A DNA stretch of 64,000 bases. Origin: Adiantum capillus-veneris (lineage: Eukaryota; Streptophyta; Polypodiopsida; Polypodiales; Pteridaceae). The DNA is taken from NCBI GenBank assembly GCA_014529385.2, contig CM043958.1:123073317-123137316 (forward strand). Direction: 5' to 3'. The notes beneath the pieces are model-generated. The model saw only the letters and a list, made by a program, of their open reading frames with translations. It was not told the DNA's origin and did not search any database. The position numbers and the translations under genes are program-made. Shown piece after piece: positions 35,365 through 46,117 of this stretch; position 1 is the first letter of the stretch, and every line of letters starts with the position of its first letter.

Positions 35365-36877
35365 TGCCATAATAATCAATATCTAATTCTCCTAAATGAT
35401 TTTCTCATATTAAACTGATCATTTCATATGGGGAAGTGCGAGGGGAGAAAAAGCTAGAATATTGGTTAAGCTAGCAGACCGGCCACAGTAGGGATCCAAA
35501 GGAGGGAAAATAGGGATCCAAAGGGGGGGCCATCTGTAAAAGCTCCATGTGCAACAATGGGATTAAAAGATCCTAAGGTTCAGCCCATTAAGACTTCCAA
35601 AATGCTAAGGTTCCAAAATTCAAAGCTTGTGTCCAAAGGTCAAACTTGGGGGGGATTGGATGCTTTGTGTGTGTCCCAAAATTCTTTGTCAATCCCTACA
35701 TAGGAGGGGGCGAGCCTTGCAAGTAGGGGATGAGAGAGAAACTCACACGCACACACACAAGCTCCCTTTACACAATGGGAATGAGGACACATGTTAGCTC
35801 CCTAGTCCATATGCCCACAAGGTGTACCCAATTCCTATAGGATGGCCTTGGAGGTGGACCAATGAGAATTAGTCTAGAGTAAATCTAGTTTAATTAATTT
35901 AAAAACACTTCATAAAAGAACCAATAAGAATTAAGCTCTCTAGAAGACTATTGGGCAGTCTCCCAAGGGGACCAATGAGCATTCAACAACCCAATGGCTT
36001 GCCTGATTCCTATTGGCCAGGAGGCAAAGGGGTCCAATGAGAGTTTAGTTGAATTAAATAATTACCTAAAGCTCTCACAAAAGGGGAAAGGAGGACACAT
36101 GTCAGAAGGCTATCACTTATGCTGCTTAATTACCATTGGCTAAGCCCGGGGAGGTCCAATAGGATGCTAGCAAGAGCAAATAGCAAGAGGGGTCGACCAA
36201 GAGAGAGAGGGGGCTGATTTTTCAAAGGTATTATCACCTACACACTCACACTAGCTCATGTGTGAAGTAAAGAAGACTCTCTCTCCTTCTCAAGCAAATG
36301 CAACCAAGATCCAAGCTACAATGCATGCTCATCTCCTCCACCATGCTAATTACTAAGCTAAGCTATGCTAATATGAGTGATTATGTGAGGACATGCACAT
36401 CTTTCTCGTAAGAATACTCCTTCTTCCTCTCAATCTACTCTCATATCCCGCTAGCTCTCACCATCTTCGAAGGTGTGTGAGGTCTTGGGTCTGAGACCGT
36501 GAGGGAATAGATGTTGTGTTTGATAAGTGTTTTGCTTAGTGCATGAAATTTCCATCTTCATTGCACTAGCTAGTATTGAAGGAACACAAGAAATTGTATT
36601 GTAAAATGTCTCTCTCTTGATGGGAGAAACCATAATACAAAGCCTTTTGGAGGGGGGACCGGCTCCATGCAAATCCGGTCCTCAATTGTTGTCAATTGCT
36701 TAATTTCTCTCTCTTTTGAAGTATTGTTCATGCTATCTAACTAGGTGTTATGCTTTTTGTTGCTTTCTCCACCCAAGCACTCTTGTTAATTTCATTAGGA
36801 ATCTTTTCTAATGAAATGCTCACTATGTTCATGCTATTTTCCGCTACACACAAGTTACTAGGCTATTAAATGTTGCA
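35365..36877 (+). repeat. 5' LTR of chromovirus C
   Basis: Starts TGCCATAATAATC (3' LTR: TGTCATAATAATC) and ends AAATGTTGCA. About nine CCAAT or ATTGG motifs lie between 35855 and 36165. It lacks an approximately 80-bp block present in the 3' LTR around 41821-41905. Confidence 0.92.
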
Positions 36878-36878
36878 T

Positions 36879-36895
36879 TGGTATCAGATCAGAGC
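36879..36895 (+). promoter_or_regulatory. Primer-binding site of chromovirus C with a 5-bp duplication
   Basis: TGGTATCAGATCAGAGC instead of TGGTATCAGAGC: five bases are repeated within the site. The site follows ...TTGCA plus one T. Pairing with initiator Met tRNA would be interrupted. Confidence 0.8.
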
Positions 36896-37299
36896 ACAAG
36901 ATTTGTCTTTTCTTGCTCAAGAAGGGAGGTCCTCAAGATAGCTATAAATGGTTGGTACTATTAATTGCATGTGAGTAATTAGAATAGGGATTTTTCAGCC
37001 TTGCAGTGCACCTGCCTTTGTGCAGTTAATGGGGCATCGCCGTCGAGAGCTATGGTCTTAATAGTGGAGTCCTACGGGGCTTGCCTACGGCTTAACCACT
37101 ATTTAGCTATTAGAAGCTTGACAGGAGCCGGTGTTGTTTTGGTGTTGAACGACCCTCTCTTCTATTCCTTGCAATTAAAGGTATTCGAGCCACGTGTAGA
37201 GTAGCTTAAGTGCTTTTTCTAAATGGGTAAAGAGGAGTAGCAACTAGGGCTTGAAGTTCCAAAGTACACCTAAAAATTTTACACCTAAAAGTTGTTAGA

Positions 37300-37805
37300 A
37301 TGACTGACAATAGTAAAGAGAGTGAGATTAATGTTGATAACTTTGATTTTGCTAATCAGCAAGCTACTAATGATGCCCAAATGCTTGTTAACTATCTTGT
37401 TTCTAGGCTTCAACAAGCCATGGGTAATCCATTCCTCCAAAGTGAAGTGCAATGGCAGCTTCGTGCTCACAGGATTCTCCAAGCTCCCACCATGACGAGA
37501 GAACACCTAGGAAGCCTCCTTGCGAGACTTCCAAAAGAGGTCTCTCTCCGATTCCGGAAGAAGAAGAGGATCCCTATGAAGGGCTCAGAAATTTGCTCCT
37601 TGATGAAGCATCTCCTTCTCAAAGGAGAATTCAAGAGCCTCCACCGAAGGAACGAGAAAGAAGTAAGTCTCCCGCCACCTCGGCGGAGATGGCTCCACGA
37701 AGATGGTGGGCTAAACGCTCTCCATCACCTCCAAAACGGAGAAGACATCCCTTGTGAACTACCTCCTAAACGAGGCAATGATGACAATGCAGTTGAACTT
37801 CTTCC
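37300..37805 (+). pseudogene. Chromovirus C gag remnant
   Basis: Starts MTDNSKESEINVDNFDFANQ. After about 60 residues the basic, Pro- and Ser-rich part (RSKSPATSAEMAPRRWW) is found in another frame, and it ends at NYLLNEAMMTMQLNFFQ. The sequence then jumps directly to the RT entry, so most of the capsid, the zinc knuckle and the protease have been deleted at about 37805. Confidence 0.65.
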
Positions 37806-38546
37806 AGGAAGTTCACTGCCTACAAACCTCCTTATAGAGTTTCTCAAGCTCAACAAGAGGAGATTATGCGGCAAGTGCATGAATTAGTTGAGAAGGGTAT
37901 GGTTAGGCCTAGCTCATCTCCATTTTGTTCTCCTGTGCTACTAGTGCAAAAGAAAGACGGCACATATCGTATGTGTGTCGACTATAGAGCACTAAATAGG
38001 ATCACTATCAAGAATAGGTTTCCCGTTCCACGGGTAGAAGACCTATTTGATAAGCTACAAGGGTCCACCTACTTCAGTAGGATTGACCTAAAAAGTGGCT
38101 ATCATCAAGTAAGGATAGTTGATCAAGACATTGTAAAGATCACATTTCGCACTACGTTTGGTCTTTATGAATACATTGTCATGCCTTTTGGCTTGACCGA
38201 TGCACTAGCCACATTCAACCGCTTGATGGAGAAGCTATTCAAGCCTCACCGAACGTTTACTGGAGTGTTCTTTGATGATATCATCATCTACTCTAATTCA
38301 TTAGACGAACACAAGCGACACCTCCAGGTAATATTTCAAATTCTAAGAGAGAATAAACTTTATGTTAATCAAAAGAAAAGTGAATTTTTCTTACAAGAGA
38401 TTCAGTATTTAGGTCTCATTATCTCTCAAGATGGCATCCAAACAGATCCATCAAAGCTAGAGGTAATAAAAGGATGGCCTAAACCAAAGAATCTTCATGA
38501 GTTAAGAAGCTTTATAGATATGTGCGCATACTTAGACACTTCATAG
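37806..38546 (+). pseudogene. Chromovirus C reverse transcriptase
   Basis: The entry KPPYRVSQAQQEEIMRQ is just left of the longest open frame. RT motifs follow in order: FCSPVLLVQKKDGTYRMCVD, YFSRIDLKSGYHQVRI (motif A), FGLYEYIVMPFGLTDALATF and the catalytic VFFDDIIIYSNSLDEHKRHL. A stop at 38546 interrupts the thumb; the RNase H frame opens again at 38728. It would copy the element RNA in the cytoplasmic particle. Confidence 0.9.
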
Positions 38547-39519
38547 AAAAGTTCTCACTAATAGCATGACCATTACATGACCTAACAAAGAAAAACATTA
38601 GGTACACATGGTCTGCCAAAGAGAACAGTGCTTTTGAAAAGCTTAAAGAAAAGCTTATCTCTCAACATGTGCTTACACTACCGGATCTCTCAAAGCCATT
38701 TGAGGTCCAATGTGATGCTTGTGGTGATTGCCTTGGAGGCTTGGAGCTGTTTTGGCTCAAGAAGGGCACGCCATAGGCTATGAAAGTCGAAGGCTCGACC
38801 CTGTTGAGCAAGATCTAGGCATATATGAAAAGGAACTCCTTGCAGTTCTACATGCCTTAGACTCATGGAAGTACTATTTATTGGGGACTCCTTTCATTCT
38901 GCGAATGGATCACCAATGTCTTAAGTACTTCATGGCGCAGACCAAGCTCTCTAACAAACAAATGAGGTGGGCAAATTTCCTTTCACAATTTCATTTTCAT
39001 ATTGCTCACATTACTGGCAAGCATAATCAAGTAGCCGATGCATTCTCAAGACGGCCGGGAGTTAATGCGGTTTCCATAGCAACTCACAATGATCTATCTT
39101 CTATGATAGATGAGTATGCTATTGATCCCGATTTTAGAGATGTTATTTCAGCCCTTGCACTAGGGAAGAAAGAGGAACCATTTACTTTACAATATGGTTA
39201 TCTTCTCTATGGCAATAGACTATGTGTTACTAGCTCACTACGTGAGAAAGTAATGTATAAATCTCATGCTCCTTCTTATGCAGGGCATAGAGGGATTCAG
39301 TCTACCCTAAAGGGGATTGAAACATATTTCTATTGGCCTACCATGAAAGCAAACATACAAGAGTATGTTTCTAAATGTGTGGTATGCCAAAAGACGAAGT
39401 TTGATAGAGGGAAGCAACTTGGATTGCTTCAATATTTTCCAATCCCTAATTCACCATGGGAGAGCATATCCATGGATTTTATCTTTGGATTGCCTAAGTC
39501 TATCCATGGGAATACGTGA
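38547..39519 (+). pseudogene. Chromovirus C RNase H and integrase zinc domain and start of core
   Basis: RNase H: AVLAQEGHAIGYESRRL, YEKELLAVLHALDSWKYYLL, LRMDHQCLKYF and GKHNQVADAFSRRP. Integrase: HRGIQSTLKGIETYFYWPTM followed by KCVVCQKTK (HHCC), then SMDFIFGLPKS, the first catalytic Asp. A TGA follows GNT at 39517-39519, and core similarity goes on directly behind it (IWTIVNRFSKQAHFIPV). Confidence 0.88.
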
Positions 39520-39999
39520 ATATGGACGATAGTAAACAGGTTCAGTAAACAAGCTCATTTTATACCTGTCAAAAATACTATCAAAGACCATCAAATGGCA
39601 ACCCTCTTCATTTCACAAATCTTGAAGTACCATGGCTTGCCAATGTCCATAGTGTCGGATAGAGATCCTAGAATGACCAGTAATTTTTGGAAGGGTCTCT
39701 TTGAGAATTTAGGAACAAGGCTAAACTTCTCTTTGGCCTATCATCCGCAAACGGATGGCCAAAGTGAAATAGCTAAGCTAACAATTCTCGATCTACTAAA
39801 AGCCTATGTAACGGAAGTAGATCAAAGATCCCAATGGGAGAAGTACTTACCCTTAGTGGAGTATGCCTACAATAACACTCTACATAGTTCCATGGGAAAA
39901 GCACCTTTTGAGGTAATTGAGGGAAGATCAAAAAGTCCCTTGCTACTTAAGGTACATAGAAAGATCTTCGCTGCAGATGAGTATAGCCGAGACCTATAA
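39520..39999 (+). pseudogene. Chromovirus C integrase core, second part
   Basis: SIVSDRDPRMTSNFW carries the second Asp and YHPQTDGQSEIAKLTI the Glu of the D-D-E triad, followed by YLPLVEYAYNNTLHSS and APFEVIEGRSKSP. Stop at 39997-39999, where E reads CAA or similar and continues. Confidence 0.88.
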
Positions 40000-40540
40000 G
40001 AATCTCTCCAAAAGATTAAGGATGCTATCTATCTCACAGCAAAGGCAAAAGGCTGCTGACAAGCACAAGAGCGCCCAAGCCTTTAAAGAAAATGATCAGG
40101 GTCTTACTCAAATTTTCCAAGGCTCGATTAAGGAGCACGACGGGCAAGAATCCTACGGGACACCAAAAGTACTATGCTAAGTTAGCAAAAGGTACTATGG
40201 TCCCTTCCAGATTCTTAGGCCAATCAATGAGATGGCCTATCAACTCAAGTTGCCCAACCATTGGCTCATACACAATGCTTTCCATGTGAGCCTACTAAAG
40301 CCTTACAAAGGAGAGCCACCTCAAGAACCAACTATTGAAGACCCACCGGAGATCGAGGACCAAGAAGAGGTGATGCAGCCCGAATCCATTCTCCGACATG
40401 AAGACAAGGTACTAAGAGGTGGTAAGACTATCCGATGATATCTTATTAAATTTAAGAATTATCCTTTTGAAGATGCTTGATGGATGCAAGGCATACACTT
40501 AAAGGATAACCTAAACCTTGTCAATGCTTACAATGCTTCC
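40000..40540 (+). pseudogene. Chromovirus C integrase C-terminus and chromodomain
   Basis: Pieces in changing frames: NAFHVSLLKPYKG is the block before the chromodomain, then ESILRHEDKVLRGGKTIR, a stop (TGA at 40436-40438), YLIKFKNYPFEDA, a second TGA near 40478, and WMQGIH. The E copy has Arg codons at both stops. Chromodomains of such integrases bind histone marks and steer insertion. Confidence 0.8.
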
Positions 40541-40887
40541 CAAGAGTAAGCAAATGTACAAATGTTAAAAATGAACAAAAATTTTGTCTTATAAGACTCT
40601 CTTTTTCTTTATTGTGCACAAAAATGAAGTAGTATGCATGCTTAGATGGCGTCTCCCGAACACCAAGTAGAGCTTGTCACTCTACTATGGAAGATGATAG
40701 GACTAATGTGCAGACATGCTTGTGGCAGCCTCAGGCTCTCAAGCGCCAAATGGACTAGTCATCCATTGTGGAATGATGTCTTAGGGTAACATAGGGATCC
40801 TCTACCCACTAAGAAAAGGACTAATGAATATGCTTTATCTTCTCTACCCCATAGTCTAGGACTACTATGATTTCAAGAGAGAGGTAA

Positions 40888-42484
40888 TGTCATAATAATC
40901 AATATCTAATTCTCCTAAATGATTTTCTCATGTTAAACTGATCATTTAATATGGGAAAGTGCCAGGGGAGAACAAGCTAGAATATTGGTTAAGCTAGCAG
41001 ACCGGCCAGAGTAGGGATCCAAAGGAGGGAAAATAGGGATCCAAAGGGGGGGGGGGGCATCTGTAAAAGAGCCATGTGCAACAATGGGCTTAAAAGACCC
41101 TAAGGTTCAGCCCATTAAGACTTCCAAAATGCTAAGGTTCCAAAATTCAAAGGTTGTGTCCAAATGTCAAACTTGGGGGGAATTGGATGCTTTGTGTGTG
41201 TCCCAAAAGTGTTTGTCAATCCCTACATAGGAGGGGGCGAGCCTTGCAAGTAGGGGATGAGAGAGAAACTCACACGCACACACACAAGCTCCCTTTAGAC
41301 AATGGGAATGAGGACACATGTCAGCTCCCTAGCCCAGATGCCCACAAGGTGTACCCAATTCCTATTGGATGGCCCTCGAGGTGGATCAATGAGAATTAGG
41401 CTAGAGTAAATATAGTTTGCTTAATCTAAAAACACTTAATAAAATGACCAATAAGAATTAAGCTCTCTAGAAGACTATTGGACAGTCTCCCAAGTAGACC
41501 AATGAGCATTCAGCAGCCCAATGGCTTGCCCGATTCCGATTGGCCAGGAGGCAAAGGGGTCCAATGAGAGTTTAGTTGAATTAAATAATTACCTAAATCT
41601 CTCACAAAAGGGGAAAGGGGGACACATGTCAGAAGGCTATCACTTATGCTGCTTAATTACCATTGGCTAAGCTTGGGGAGGTCCAATAGGATGCTAGCAA
41701 GAGCAAATAGCAAGAGGGGTCGACCAAGAGAGAGAGGGGGCTGATTTTTCAAAGGCATTATCACCTACACACTCACACTAGCTCATGTGTGAATTAAAGA
41801 AGACTCTCTCTCTCCTTCTCAAGATTTAATGGAAAGCTTATCACCTACTCCAAGCTTGTGAGAAGGGAGGCCTACACCAACACTCTTGGCTTTGTGATGC
41901 AAATCCAACCAAGAGCCAAGATTCAATGCATGCTCTCATCTCCTCTAACATGCTAATTACTAAGCTAAGCTATGCTAATATGAGTGATTATGTGAGGAGA
42001 TGTACATCTTTCTCGTAAGAATACTCCTTCTTCCTCTCAATCTACTCTCATACCCCGCTATCTCTCACCATCTTCGAAGGTGTGTGAGGTCTTGGGTGTG
42101 AGACCGTGAGGGAATTGATGTTGTGTTTGATAAGTGTTTTGCTTAGTGCATGAAATTTCCATCTTCATTGCACTAGCTAGTATTGAAGGAACACAAGAAA
42201 TTGTATTGTAAAATGTCTCTCTCTTGATGGGAGAAACCATAATACAAAGCCTTTTGGAGGGGGGACCGGCTCCATGCAAATCCGGTCCTCAATTGTTGTC
42301 AATTGCTTAATTTCTCTCTCTTTTGAAGTATTGTTCATGCTATCTAACTAGGTGTTATGCTTTTTGTTGCTCTCTCCACCGAAGCACTTTTGTTATTCTC
42401 ATTAAGAAGCTATTCTAATGAAATGCTCACTATGTTCATGCTATTTTCCGCTACACACAAGTTACTAGGCTATCAAATGTTACA
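40888..42484 (+). repeat. 3' LTR of chromovirus C
   Basis: Starts TGTCATAATAATC after the purine tract AAGAGAGAGGTAA and ends AAATGTTACA, then TTAGA. It has the additional block GCTTATCACCTACTCCAAGC near 41835, shared with the E LTR and missing from the 5' LTR. Confidence 0.93.
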
Positions 42485-42489
42485 TTAGA

Positions 42490-42997
42490 GATGTTTGAAA
42501 GGTTAATTAGGGAATTTTGATACAACATTCTCGGAATTTCTGGGTAAAGCTACTAGAATCAGTTTGTGGTGCCATGGACCCATTCCCTCCGGCATCTCCG
42601 AGATGCATGAGAGCCTTTTCCTAAATATACCGAGTTGCCGATTTTATATAAAACATTAAAAAAAATCTACAACAAGAACGTCCGGCCTCGTCGCACAAGC
42701 ACTCAGACCTTCCATCCTTGGAAATGGCGACTACCCATGCTAAAACAGGTTTGCACCACTGTGGATTGGTTTGAATTATGATCATGAAGGCCATATGAAC
42801 TCCTTCTGAAATTGATGGTATTTAAAAAATAACTAGAGTGCTTCATTAGCTGCATTTGTATTGAATTGAAGTGAGATCGAGAGTAAGAGAAAACAAAATT
42901 TTTGGATCTCGCTATGTAATAACGAAGTATTAGAACCTAGAAGGGAAAAGCTATGAGGGAAGAAGGCTTCATACCAAGTCTTTACAGTTAAAGCATG

Positions 42998-43051
<54 letters not shown>

Positions 43052-44019
43052 ATACCTTTCACGCATGCAAGTTTGGCATGCAATGGTTCTTGATTAATTT
43101 GTGGATAGTAGTTTTTGCAGACTCCACCCAAAGCTGCTTCATATGGTGATCTCATCGTGAATTCATGTTGATTTCTTGCGTAAGGCAACAAGGTTAGAAG
43201 GTGCAAGTATAAGAGATTTGAATTTGAAGACTGCTCTTCCCTTTCCATCCACGATGGACATTGTCCAAGAGACGACATTTCAAATTTACATGTCCATGAG
43301 CGCACCACCCAGCGTGGTATGGCTTTGCAAACGTTGCTGCGTTAGAATCTCATCATGAATCAGCTTCGTAGCTTTGATTGTGGCACAAGATACAATGCGT
43401 AAATGTATGTCATTGCATTGGTGAAACACACTCACATTGTATCTGCTCAAAGACAATCTAGAGCGAATCGACCTTGTCTTTCAGAGGTTTACCTCACAAA
43501 AAACCACAAGGAGGGTTAGAGTTTTATCAAGCTCGATATTTGTAAACATACAAGATGTTATTGTTATTAATTGTTTGTTGTCCCATTTTTATGATTCGAA
43601 AAAAATAAAACATGCAAGTCTCCTTGCATGGGAGAGTTTGCACAGTCCTCCCCAATTTTTATAATACGAGGGAACGTGCCATTCCCACGGCAGCATGCCA
43701 TTTTTTGTGAGTTCATTAACTGCATTCTCAGTGTCAAAAATCAAGAAATGGTAATGGTTACTCACCGTATGATAGTTTGACTATCGTCGAGGCATGCAGG
43801 TTGCATTTAAGCTTCCGTATAACAACACTGCTCGAAACAAACATGATAGTGGAGGCGGAGTGGACATTGCAAAGTCTAAAGTTGCGTTACCAAGCTTTGG
43901 TATGGAAGCGCCAAGAGGGATCTTTTTTATAGTGGTAGAGGACCATTTTGAGTGCGTAGGTGCATACTGGAGGCGAGGTCGACTTTCCCTTTGTATTTGG
44001 TTAACACACCCCGATAGCT
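42490..44019. other. No gene recognised; contains (GA)n
   Basis: Mostly AT-rich sequence with a (GA)n tract at 43001-43047. Open frames on both strands (42988-43308 minus, 43794-44162 plus) carry no motif I can name. Confidence 0.35.
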
Positions 44020-45949
44020 TTTTGCATCCGCTGAAAACAATCGAGAGCTTTCTATCTTGCGCCTGTCGTGCGTATCCCGCAGTCAATGGACTCCAAGAGA
44101 GGCAGTCGAGACTGGAAGCTCCTCATGCACGTTTTGTGCTTTTTGAAGTGCACCACATTTAGCATACGTATCGACTAAGGCATTGCCAAGTAAGACATTT
44201 TTTTGCAACAACCCTTGACTAACAGTATGAGAGTGAATTTTAAAGCCCATATTGGCATCTTGCGTATAGCCACATACCTTCAAGATCCATGCGTATGTGA
44301 TTGTAGCTAGAGGGAGGCCGTCGCTTTGAATCCGTTGAAAACAGCCGAGAGCTTTCTGACCTCGCTCCTGTTGTGTGTGAGGCCCTTGCTTCGCATCTGC
44401 TGAAAATAGCCTAGAGCTTTCGAGCACAGCTCTCATTGCACACTTCCCACAATCAGTGCTAGCATTCCAAACACGAAGCTCCTGAAGCAATTTTTTTGCT
44501 TTGTCAAGCACACAGCATTAGGCATACATATCAACCAAGACAGTGTCAAGCACGGCATATTTTTTGACAATGTAATTTCTGTGCCCATATCAACATCTTG
44601 CGTAGAGCGACATGCCTTCAAGATGCCTGTGTAGGTAACTGGAATCCGAGAGTTCTGGCCCTGCTCTTGTTGCGCAATCCCGCAATTAGTGCATTCCTTG
44701 GAAGAGGTGATATTCCGGACAGGAAGCTCCTCTTGCACTTTTTGTGCTTGCTCAAGCACACCACATTTGGCATACATATCAACCAACACAGTGCCAAGCA
44801 CAAAATCTTTTTTCAACAGCCTCTCACTAACAATATATTCCCACAATTAGTGCCTTACAAGAGGTGACATTCCGGACAAGAAGCTCCTCAAGCATTTTTT
44901 ATGCTTTCTCAAGCGCACCATATTTGCCATGCATATTGAGAAAGATAGTGCTTCCTTGCCGTTTCCCTGCTCTTTTTGTGTGTGTCCCGCAATCAATTTT
45001 CACGCCGTTCCGAGTAGTAGGCTCCTCGAGCACCTATCAAAAACAGCCCAGAGCTTCCTTGTTGGGCATATCCTACAATTCGTGCGTTCCAAAAGACAAC
45101 ATCCCGCACCACATTTGGCATACATATCGACCTAAGCATTGCCAAACACGAAATTTTTTGCAACAGCCCTTGACTAACAATATCAAAGTGAATTTTTAAG
45201 CCCATATCCACATCTTGCGTAGAGCCACATGCCTTCAAGATACACGTGTAGGTGATTGCATCTAGATAGAGGCCCTCGCTTTGCATCCGCTGAAAATAGC
45301 CTAGAGGTTTTTGTCCCTGCTCCTATTGTGCATATCCCACAATCAGAACGTCGTTTCGAATAGTAAGCTCCTCAAGCACCTACTGAAATAGCCCAAAGCT
45401 TCCTAGCCTAGCCCTTGTCGGTCATATCCTACAATTAGTGCATTCCAAAAGACGACATCCCATAGCACATTTGGCATACATATTGACCAAGGCATTGCGA
45501 AGCACCAAAGTTTTTTGCAACAACCCTTGACTAACAATTTCAGAGTTAATTTTTAAGCCCATATCAGCATCTTGCATATAGCCACATGCATTAAAGATGC
45601 ACGCTTATGTGGAGGCCCTCGCTTTGCATACAGTAAAGACAGCCAAGAGCTTTCTGGCCCTGCTCTTCTTATGCACATCCCGCAATCAATTTTGACATTC
45701 CAGATAGGAAGCTCTTGGAGCAATTTTTCTGCTCTCTCAAGCGCACCACATTTGGCATACATATCGACCAAGAGAGTTCCAAGTATGACATCATTTTTTA
45801 ACAATGTAATTGTGAATTTTTGTGCACATAGCTGATAAACGTTAAAAAAGAGGACAGTCACATGGACGCTCGCCCTGCTCTCGTTGTGCACAGTCCAAAA
45901 TCAGTGCATTCATTGGAAGTGGTGGCATTTCGGACAGGGAGCTCCGCAA
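44020..45949 (-). pseudogene. PPR pseudogene, 3' part
   Basis: Read on the minus strand, scattered frames keep the PLS-type PPR pattern: ITYTCILKACGSTQDVDMGL, KDFVLGTVLVDMYAKCGVL, AQKVQEELPVRN and QGLLQKNVLLGNALVDTYAK. About seven ALVDMYAKCG-like modules occur here, spaced roughly 160-360 bp, where an intact PLS array would have one per 100 residues. Stops, frameshifts and lost segments are everywhere, and no E or DYW end domain is seen. The right end is cut by element F, and the array resumes at 49688. Confidence 0.8.
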
Positions 45950-46104
45950 TGTCAGGACACCGGCAAGACCGAACAAGACAAGGGCAGGGCCGGGCTAGGC
46001 GGTGTGGAACGGGGAGTCCAACTAGGGCAAAGGGCCAGGGGCTTGCCTATTAAAAGGGTGGTTGGGTGGTGGACCCTCATACCCTAGTTTCCCCTTGTCT
46101 TACA
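45950..46104 (+). repeat. 5' LTR of element F
   Basis: 155 bp, TG...CA, followed after one base by TGGTATCAGAGC. TATTAAAAGG near 46047 could be its TATA region. Confidence 0.88.
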
Positions 46105-46117
46105 CTGGTATCAGAGC

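Larger units (their letters stand above)
35365..42484 (+). mobile_element. Chromovirus C (Ty3/gypsy) with both LTRs and target duplication
   Basis: 5' LTR 35365-36877, 3' LTR 40888-42484, internal region about 4.0 kb. The 5 bp on both sides are TTAGA (35360-35364 and 42485-42489), a perfect target duplication, so the insertion is complete at both ends. The order is gag remnant, RT, RNase H, integrase, chromodomain. Much of gag, the nucleocapsid and the protease are deleted, and several stops are present, so it is non-autonomous now. A related fragment, E, is at 59784-62664. Confidence 0.95.

Noticed and set aside
37285-37506. Minus-strand frame over the chromovirus C gag
   Set aside because: Shadow of the gag coding strand.
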